Source: Uranotaenia lowii (lineage: Eukaryota; Arthropoda; Insecta; Diptera; Culicidae). Taken from it: 64,000 bases of DNA. This document shows, one piece after another, positions 55,801 through 64,000 of this stretch. The notes beneath the pieces were generated by a model. It made no database searches. It saw only the letters and a list, made by a program, of their open reading frames with translations, and was not told where the DNA came from. The position numbers were made by a program, and so were the translations under genes. The number at the start of each line of letters is the position of its first letter. Within the stretch, counting starts at the first letter, position 1. The stretch is taken from assembly GCF_029784155.1 (NCBI RefSeq), contig NC_073692.1, forward strand, positions 371,439,366-371,503,365, read 5' to 3'.

Positions 55801-57212
55801 AGAAGAGAGCGAATTTTCCGGAAGCAAGCTTCCTTTTTGCCTTCTTTTCCTCCTCTGTTAATTCTAATTGACAGCAGCTGGCAGTAAAAATGAAGCCTAC
55901 TGTGGTGCTATCTTGTTGTGAGACTGGGCAAGGAACATGAATTTTCTAGGGCTCAACATACAAAACTACAAAATTAAAACAAAAATAAACGATTTATAAT
56001 CAACTGGCTACAATTTAAAAATGAAAGCTTGTTTCTTACGCCCTGAGCTATCATTAGAAGGTTAGGCCCCCAGAATCCCAGACGTATTTAGTACATATTT
56101 GGGCCACCCTAGTGTACACGGTGAACTAATATACGGATCGAAAGATCTTAACGGAACAAGCAAAAGTTTCAAGAAAATCTAACGTGGGAGAAAAAAGTTG
56201 TACATTGAAAAGTTGTATTGTTGAATTGAAAATAATGGCAAAAATGTTCAGCTAACGGGCCAATTTCCAAATCTTGACGAAAATTTTTGTTTAGAACTTG
56301 AGAGACATTAAAATAAAAATTGCTTCCATGTATAGAAAACAGATGTCTGGCCATGTACATTAGTTCACTGCTCTTAATATTGATCCTTTTATCAAAATAG
56401 CTAACTGTGCAAAAATTCGTTTTGATTAGACAACTCTAAGGCTACCCTCAAACGTCTTGAAATTGAAAAAAAAACGTGAAAATTTTCATTGAAAAACATA
56501 TAATAAATTCGTGCAAAACTTTAAAAATTTTACAACTTCTTTAAAATGAAGATTTTAAGCCTAGGAACGACTTTTTAGAAGACAACAAGTAGTTTTGGAC
56601 TTAGCAAAAAAAAGTTCTATAGTTCTGATTTTATTTTTGCATACATTTTTTATGGGGTTATATGAGAAATCAAAAATTCAATTTACATTTGTTTTTCTTC
56701 TTCGAAAATCTCTCATTAACTTAAAATTTTAAAAATGGAACATTCAGAAATATTTTTATGTTTTTCCAAGAATGTTGAAGTGATTTTAGTAAGAACTAGC
56801 TGGTTTTACCCGGCCTTGCTCGGGTTCCCATAAAAGATAAATCAAAATGAGTCGTTTGATTTTTCGAAACTTTGGAAACTTTATATTCATCATTATAAAA
56901 AAAAATAGCTCATGTTTGGCCATGTAAGTTTTTTTTTAGTCTTGTTGAAGTTTTTTTTTTTTTTTTTTTGATTATTCACTGTGTTTTATCATTTTAATAT
57001 TAATGAAAAACTTTTAGTTCTGAGGTGCCAAACCAAAAAACCATTGAAAAGGTTCCAAAAAATTTAAAAAAAAAAATCAATTGTTCTAAACCCCCCGATG
57101 GATTATTTCAAATTTGGGATTTAATGAAAGGAAAAAGTCTAAGCTTTTGAATGGTGCAGAAATTAGCGATGCTAATTTTCAAAAAATATTGTTTTTAAAG
57201 TCCCTTACTTTG
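55801..57212. other. AT-rich, no gene seen
   Basis: ACTAGCTGGTTTTACCCGGC at 56797 resembles a short motif often seen at transposon ends in insects, but no partner end was found. Poly(T) run at 56951-56969. Confidence 0.35.
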
Positions 57213-57392
57213 CATATTTCTCGCTCGCGTGAGCGTAATGAAATATCGTATGAAACATCTTAAGAATTCACAGAAAACTGCTGCAAAAGTAATCAAGACC
57301 ACTTTAAAATTTATATTTCACATACAGGGTCCGGCAATTGACAAGTTTTTATTTCACATTCATTCAGTTTCTCTTGTAAACAAATTACTTTT

Positions 57393-59071
57393 TCAAAATT
57401 CACTGGTAAAGTTCGACTTGTTCACCCTTGAGTTTAAACACTCGCCGCAGACAGTCGAGGAGTCATCGTGTGAGTCCCGCAGATATTCTTGTGGTATATT
57501 ATTCCAGGCTGCCACGAGATGTCGTTTCAGGACCTCCACACCTTCATGTTTCTTAGAGCAGACTTCGGCCTCCAACATACTCCAAACAGCTAAGTCTATA
57601 GGGTTCAGGTCTGACGAGTTCTGTTGGAAAACCCAATCCCTGGAACCAAAATGTCGACGTGTCCACGGTTCGACGACATTCAGTAGAACTAGTTCCCGAT
57701 ATGTATTTTGGTTAATCTTCAGTCCTTCAGGGACAAAAACCAGAGGAGTCCGGCCATCAAGAGTGATTCCGGCCCAAACCATCACCGATGCTGGTTTCTG
57801 TAGCCGGGTGGCCGTCAACAAGTCGGCATGGCTTCGTGATCTGTCTGGCAACCAAACTCTGTCATTTTGCTTATTCACGAACTGCTGTACGGTGAAGAGT
57901 TTCTCGTCGGTAAACATGATATTCTTCAACCTTCCTTCCGCGGCCCTCATCAGCAGCGCCTTCGCTCTTTTTACCCGTTCTTGTTTCTGCTTCACCGTAA
58001 GGACTTGAACCCAGTGTTCCGAAAATCACTCATTTTCAATGAATGTTTCTGATTGCACTTCGCACCTGAACGGGTTTCGTTATTGATTGCTACTGGACCT
58101 ACCCGTTCAATTCATCGCTAAAATACAGATCACCTCGCACGATGCTTGCTGTCAAAACATTGCAGCACCATCATCAAATTGGAATCTCACCAATGCGCAA
58201 TGCATATGGCGAATCATGTTGGTCTTCGATCAGGAGTGAATGGATCAGGCAGTGAGTGAGTGATACATGAAGCCGATCATTAGCGTATTTTGTTTGATTT
58301 GAAACATAGCAAATTAATAAATTTATTTGTTGTTATAACGTTTTTTAACATCAGTATGATCAAAAGCAAATTGTAGTTGTGTTTGTGAGGGAAAGATGTT
58401 CACTTTCGCCGTGTTTTTCAATTTTTACAAGTTCTCTTATTAAACTGTCGTCCGTCACGTTAAAACTACTGAGAATTTATGGTGTACCGCACAACTGTTT
58501 GATTTTTCTCGTCCTGCAAAAAATAATTTTGAATTTCATATAATTCAGGCAGATACTGAGTGAGCTACATTTAGAATGGATCAGTTTGTATCTCACTCAT
58601 CTCCGATATGCTATGTTTGCTAAACCGATGATTCTGAGTGATGCGACTCGGTTTGCATAGCTGATAGGAGCGCTGATCGAGATTGCATACCAGCCAGGCG
58701 AAGCAGTTGCGAGAGGCGCTATCCCATTATACAATCAGAATGTTTCCAACAGGAAACGCATCCTGAGTGTTTGTTTTGCTTGATTTTCGAAACACTGCTT
58801 GAACCTTTTGGATTTTGTAGGGCTTGGTCTGAAGTTTATCGATCCGATATGTTGAGATGCTCTGCCAATTTAGTGGCACTACGACGAGGTTTTCTCTTAA
58901 GGCGCTTCTTGACGATCTTCGCCATGGCAGGTGTCACCACAGTAGGTCGGCGTCCCCCACCATACCGTTTTTTGGCACTTCCGGTCTCTTTTAACTGTAC
59001 GGTATACAAAACTTCTGCACACACTTAGGTATATCGGACAGCTCACGAACTATGTACTTCTGTACGAGATC
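57393..59071 (-). pseudogene. Tc1/mariner transposase, broken
   Basis: The N-terminal start MDLVQKYIVRELSDIP (ATG at 59071) shifts frame near 59024. The DNA-binding part continues as GGRRPTVVTPAMAKIVKKRL...SATKLAEHLNISD down to about 58836. After the hAT insertion (58012-58797) the catalytic part is 57995-57393: IMFTDEKLF (first Asp), VMVWAGITLDG and SSDLNPIDLAVWSMLE, which contains the third acidic residue. Between WVFQQN and SSDLNPID about 30 residues, including the second catalytic Asp region, are deleted. The final acidic residue lies in an NPID context, suggesting a DDxD (maT/D37D-like) rather than Tc1 DD34E family. Inactive. Confidence 0.8.
58012..58797. mobile_element. Non-autonomous hAT-like element inside the transposase
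   Basis: Inverted ends CAGTGTTCCGAAAATCA and (from the right) CAGTGTTTCGAAAATCA, flanked by the 8 bp duplication CTTGAACC at 58004-58011 and 58798-58805. The 786 bp interior has repeated GAGTGA/TCACTC and GATCAT-like units near the ends and no transposase. Confidence 0.85.
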
Positions 59072-59333
59072 CATTGTTCTGGATAACACTTGATTACAAA
59101 AGTAACACTTACATCCAATGATAGCTAAGACTTGATGTAAACAAAGCGACGAGGGGTCGCTCAATACTGTTTCGTGTGCAACGAAATAATTACTGTTGAA
59201 GTAATGTACCGGACCCTGTATAGGATATGTTGTCCAGGCTACAAATATTCTAAATGGAAAGAAGTTGCGACTAGTTTATGTCAGTTTTTGAATTTTTTCG
59301 TAATCAAATTCTTTGTTTACATTTTGTTTCATA

Positions 59334-60926
59334 CAGTGAGCGAAATAAGAATAGCACCACTATGTGTTTTGCTTGTTAATATATGAATGTTTGAAAATCA
59401 CCAAAATTTTCTCCTATAAATTGTTTTGAATTGTTTAACGGATAAATCAAGCATAAGTTTACTTTTTTCGGACGTTGCAATTGGCGTTGAGGACCAAAAC
59501 AATGGAAAAAGGGTGCGAAATAAGAATAGCACCACTTGTGTTTTTTCAACAAAAACAAGATTATTTCTAAAAATTTACTGTGTAAAAGTGAATAATAATG
59601 CTTCTACGAATTATTTGAATAGATAACTGCATTTCAGGGAGTTTTCTAGAATTCCAAAGATTTTCAAAGGTTTTAAAATGGTGTTTTAAGAGATGTTCTT
59701 CTAGAACTATGGAATTTGATATTTGAGCTGTAGTTCTTTACCAAACTACTTACTTTCTTCATTAAAATGACGTGAAATGATAAATCAAACATTTTCGGTT
59801 TAATTTAAATCAGAAAAAAACAGGTTGGAATTCATAAACTGGGATTTTTTTGAAATAAACATCACTTTTTTCCAGTTTCAAGTCATAGATGGCAGCACTA
59901 TCTTGCCATTAAAACCAAATTTAGTCTCAATATTGATTTTTCAGGTTTATTTAGGCCCATATTCATCATTTCAAGGTAGTTTTCCAACACAATTTTGCTG
60001 GAGTTCACGCTGCAGAAATCTTTTCCGGATTTGCAAAACAAACACCAGCACAAGAATATAACACCGCCAAAATTCCTGCTCATCTTAACTTCCGATTCAA
60101 TTTCAAATCATACCAATAATACTGCTAGTCGTCTGGTCCATCAAGCTCCATCGGAAAGTACAAAATTATTCTGATTATCGCTCCAAGAAATTCACTTTTA
60201 TGGGTCCTTGATGAAATTCTTATTTTTTGATATTGTGATCTTAGAATTTCCAAGGCGGTCACACGGTACCAAGTACTCATTTCTTGACCAAAATCATCCA
60301 GCACACCTAAATTAATCCCAGATATTCGAAAATGGGCATCAATTCGGTTTGATTACAAGATAGTGCTGCCATCTATGACTTGAAACTAGAGAAATGGCGT
60401 TTGACTATTTAAATACATTAGTATTTTAGAATTTGAAGCCTGTTTTTTTATTCAAACTCAGCATTAAATCTATGTTTCGTCAATTTGCATCATACTTATG
60501 AATGATAATGAAGAAATGAAGCAGTTTGATAAAGCATTATAGCTCAAGTATCAAATTCCTAAACGCTAGAGGAGCATCTCTTAAAACCCCCTTTGAAAAT
60601 CTTTGAAATTCTAGAAAACTCCTTAAAATGCTATTATCTATTCAAATCATTCGTAGAAGCATTATTATTCACTTTTACACAGTAAATTTTTAGAAATAAT
60701 CTTGTTTTTGTTGAAAATACAAAAGTGGTGCTATTCTTATTTCGCATCCTTTTTCCATTGTTTTGGTCCTCAACGCCAATTGCAACGTCCAAAAAAAGTA
60801 AACTTATGCTTGATTTATCCGTTAAACAATTCAAAACAATTTATAGGAGAAAATTTTGGTGATTTTCAATCATTCATATTTTAACAAGCAAAACACATAG
60901 TGGTGCTATTCTTATTTCGCTCACTG
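59334..60926. mobile_element. Long-inverted-repeat element with IR/DR ends
   Basis: TA-flanked (59332-59333, 60927-60928). The two halves are inverted copies over most of 700 bp each. Each arm holds two direct copies of GAAATAAGAATAGCACCAC: one at the terminus (59342) and one about 175 bp inside (59517), mirrored at 60917 and about 60745. This inverted-repeat/direct-repeat layout is that of Tc1 elements such as Minos and Sleeping Beauty, where the copies are transposase-binding sites. Only short, mirrored frames occur, so it is non-autonomous. Confidence 0.8.
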
Positions 60927-60959
60927 TACAACGTAATGAAAGCTCACGCGATATTTCAC

Positions 60960-61327
60960 TTATTAAATGGAAACTTGCACTCTCTCAATTTCAATTCCAA
61001 GGCGATTGTCTGTTTTGAACAACGACACTGTTATGGTTCGCCAGCCAGACTTCCATCCTAATTTTTTTCTGATTCTCAAAGCCTTATCACTAGGAGCCAA
61101 CTCAAAACTTTTCTCGGCTGCTTCCAATAAGGACAATTGATGCTTGCCTTTCCCGATCGTAAACCGATAAATTTTTTGGATAGATCACTTTTATTTCACC
61201 AGAATTTTCCGAAATAATTTATGAGCGCAAAAACGAACGCGTGCGATTGGCTCGAGTCAACGCCTACTTTACTCTAATTCAATCAAACAAAAGATAAACC
61301 TAGTCTAACTAAATCAAGATATCTACC
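60960..61327. other. No gene seen
   Basis: Mixed composition between two transposons, no motif recognised. Confidence 0.35.
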
Positions 61328-61329
61328 TA

Positions 61330-62512
61330 CACCCAAAATAATCTGCACGTAGCGGCTACGTGAGAAACTACATAATTTTTATCCAATTGATTTTCACGTA
61401 AATGCTACGAGATGATTATGTAAACGCACCCCTATAGGAATTGATGCTTGATGAAAATCACCTACAACTTACGTGAATTCCTAGTGAGTTCAACTTGATG
61501 TGACAGTGGAAGCTGTGTGAAATATTGATCGATTTGAATTTTTCTTTTCCCTTTAGTTGTTTGATCAATAATAATTAGAAAATTTAGAAAAAAAATCAAT
61601 TTTATTTTACAATCAATCACTATACAGTATACTTTAATCACTATCACTGGATAAATCACTTGAATTATAATCTAGAATAAAATAAATATGATTCCGGGTG
61701 GTTTAACGGCGCACTTGGGTTTTTACGATCCTGTAGAAATTGAAAAATATTAATTAATTACAATTCAATACTTTAGTGATAAACAATTTACCTTGTCTGT
61801 AGACAGCTTGTTCCTTGTTGCGGGGAAGATTCAGAACGATAGAAAAAATTCTTCTGCCTTTCATATTGTTTGAGTCGTGGTGTAGCACTCACTCGTAGCC
61901 TACCGGGCGTCCCTGCGAGATCATAAGTTCGACCCAGTTAACACTTTTAGCTCTCTTTTAAATAACGGTCACCTTGCCTGAAAAACTATCATCAAATTAG
62001 GACACATCGAACAGATTTCAAAGATATTATTTTAAATTAATCTCACCAGAATGGAAAAACTTGTTCAGTTTGCTCTCCAGCTCTCCAGAATTTCAGTTGA
62101 TTAGGGCCACTCTTGGTGCGCCGGAACATGTTGAATGTTCATTTCCCGACTGGTGTGGAAGAATTGATTTTCTTTCTTCCGCGCAATATTCGGGTACATT
62201 TTAAATTTTAAACATCAAAACAGACACCGTGACCTCAAAAATCTTCACAGCAGCAAACAAAACCAGCTGACTGACTGCCAACTCCCTTTTCTTATAAGAA
62301 TTTGCGAATGATGCGACAGAACGGATTTTGAGTCATCCACTTAGAATTTACGTGAAATTCATGCGCAAGTTATTTGGAAGTAAAATACTTACCACCGGGC
62401 GTTCTTGAAACACTGTGGTTACTACAGAATTCACGTAGAATCGATATTATGCAGCAAAATCTTGTTTTACGTGAAAAATCCCGTAGAAAAAATTTCTAAA
62501 TTATTTTGGGTG
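61330..62512 (-). mobile_element. 1.18 kb TA-flanked element with iterated TTTACGTGAA motif and intron-like units
   Basis: Ends CACCCAAAATAATC and, inverted, CACCCAAAATAATTT, each next to TA (61328-61329, 62513-62514). TTTTACGTGA, ACGTGAATTC, TTCACGTAG and related forms recur near both ends in both orientations. On the minus strand the centre has introns 62046-61978 (GTGAGA...TTTTTCAG) and 61791-61732 (GTAAAT...TTCTACAG) around a 186 nt exon-like block. That block has early stops in all three frames, so any spliced RNA would be non-coding. Part of its left end matches 53270-53340. Confidence 0.7.
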
Positions 62513-62599
62513 TAATACTCGGCATTCGGAACCAATCAACTTTTCGATAATAAATGTTTTCTTGGTAGTGACCGTCATTTTTTTTTTCATTCTAAAATT

Positions 62600-63480
62600 G
62601 AATGAATTAATTTAATACTCCAAAAATTGTCATGGTCATGGAAATCCTACCCACGGCAACCATAGGTAATCGAAAGAATCGAAAGCATGCGTCCATGAAT
62701 TATGCTCGAAAGTTGTCCATTTCCACTTCATTCCACATCTCATAACTGCGTTGCATTGACATATCATCGAACAAACACGCATTTCCTTGCGCTTTCACTC
62801 TGAGTGGCTGGCTGTTTGCTACGCAAATTTCTTCCTGCGTCAGCATTGTCAGCTCAGATGCAGAATCCTGTTCACCAGGCAACCAATCCAAAGAAACACC
62901 CACGAATCCACCCACACAGCCTCGTTCCTTTGCAGAGCAGCAGCAAGCAATGTTTGCGTGCAACAGCTTCGAACACTGATGTTGATGATGTCGATGACGG
63001 TGGTGATGATGACGAAGCCGAAGGAAAGCAATCAGTAGCTCCTTCTGAATTCTGGCTGAGCTTCGGGTTGGTAGTTGTGTTTTTGAGACTTTTCTCGCTG
63101 TCCTCCCATTCAAGTGTTAGTCAGCGCATAATTGCTGTCTGTCTACGCTTTGTGTAGAGTGGAAGTTTTGCACACACAAAATCCTTGATCATACTGATGC
63201 TGTTGCGTAGCGTAGATTGTTCGATGTTCACTTTATGTTTCCTACTTCTCACAACATTGAGTGGCACTACCCAAAGCGTGTAAGGTGAAACGGATTCCTG
63301 CAAACAGAGGAGCAAGAGTCTCCGAAAGCAGGGCGAAGCAAAAAATAAAAACACCCACACCCAGATCGGTTTTGATTTTCCCTTGTGGCCGGCAGCTAGC
63401 AGCAGGCCAGCTACCTTCTTCAACATTGCGTTTTCTAGTTGTCTCATGAAATCGCATCCTTGCTTCCACCCAAACTCATA
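62600..63480. other. Mixed to GC-rich region, no gene recognised
   Basis: It contains a GATGATG/GTCGATG patch near 62975. Short frames on both strands have no motif. It could be another regulatory or 5' region of a gene continuing to the right, but no start-to-donor arrangement was found. Confidence 0.3.
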
Positions 63481-64000
63481 AGTAGGTAAGCGGAATGAAT
63501 TGCGTTGTTTAGCTTGCTAGCTGGGGATCTGTCACTATTTTATTTCCCACTGGTATGCGTGTTGTTTCTTATTTGCGGAATGAGGAACGCCAACCCGTGA
63601 ATGAAATCATCCACTTCCGGTGGGCGTACGGGTCGACGTAGTTTCACAAGAAACGATATAAGCTTCTCGGTTTGATTTGTTTTTTTTCGCTTCCCTGTAG
63701 ACTGACTAGGTATACCTATTTGTTGACTTTTCTTTTAAAAATGGGGTATTTTTATACTTATTTCCTGTTGCTTAAATCCAATTTAACGGATAATGGGCGA
63801 TGGTATCGAAAAGTTTTTCTTTCTCTTCTTAAGAAAACCCCGTAAGATCTGTCAAAAGTTGGTTGAAATTTTAGATGCATCCCACTTGCACTACCCAAAT
63901 TCCACAGCGCTTCCATCGCCTATTGGGAAAATCGAAATTGAATAAATATTTTCGAATTGCAGTCCTTGAAATTTTACAGTTTTTAGCCTACTATGCCAAC

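Larger units (their letters stand above)
57325..59218 (-). mobile_element. Tc1/mariner-type element, defective
   Basis: Ends CAGGGTCCGGCAATTGAC and, inverted from the right, CAGGGTCCGGTACATTAC, each next to TA (57323-57324, 59219-59220). It carries a broken transposase on the minus strand, interrupted by a hAT insertion. Without that insert it would be about 1.1 kb. Confidence 0.85.
57213..60957. mobile_element. Palindromic MITE G, copy 2, split by two later elements
   Basis: The pieces 57213-57322, 59221-59331 and 60929-60957 align in order, in reverse orientation, with the uninterrupted copy at 27148-27386. The two gaps are occupied by a Tc1/mariner element and a long-inverted-repeat element, each flanked by TA duplications. 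Confidence 0.8.

Overview
This window is eukaryotic nuclear DNA and looks like a transposon-rich dipteran genome, most likely a mosquito. The evidence is 59-69 bp introns with consensus splice sites, I-like EN/RT/RNase H retrotransposons with CCHC-knuckle ORF1 proteins, Ty3/gypsy and Ty1/copia remnants, a tRNA-derived SINE and many TA-flanked MITE-like elements in AT-rich DNA. The species cannot be named from sequence alone.

Layout. 1-2875: minus-strand LTR retrotransposon (gag plus LTR) whose LTR holds a 1.09 kb Harbinger-like insertion. 2929-15453: a nested transposon pile that can be unpicked from target-site duplications. A gypsy-type element (238 bp LTR, primer site, broken gag) was hit by a 5'-truncated I-like element and by a 784 bp TA-flanked element E. 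The truncated I-like element was itself hit by a MITE and by a second E in the opposite orientation. That second E was hit by a full-length I-like element (4280-10032, both ORFs open) and a hAT element. 17252-20217: the one clear host gene, a six-exon minus-strand gene for a secreted or GPI-anchored protein of about 880 residues with a von Willebrand A-like domain. 20302-20606: two small reverse transcriptase fragments. 20640-21850: a 9 bp satellite. 22646-23507: a second copy of the first LTR. 23654-26930: a decayed copia element.

27440-64000 has no clear multi-exon host gene. It holds one candidate first coding exon (28262-28306) and one candidate untranslated first exon (ending 44034), both in GC-rich islands and both followed by a GTGAGT donor on the plus strand. 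It may be the 5' part of a long gene with large introns. The rest is filled with a SINE, several iterated-motif elements, a gypsy remnant (38880-41775) containing a gene-like insert, a third nearly intact I-like element (45519-51754), and a nest at 57213-60957 (palindromic MITE > Tc1/mariner > hAT, plus a long-TIR IR/DR element).

The most unusual signal is a recurring element design. At least seven different elements have ends built from a short motif repeated many times in both orientations, with a different motif in each element. Most are flanked by TA. Four of them also carry, in the middle, small intron-like units with good donor and acceptor sites. All functional statements rest on reading motifs by eye; no database search was possible.
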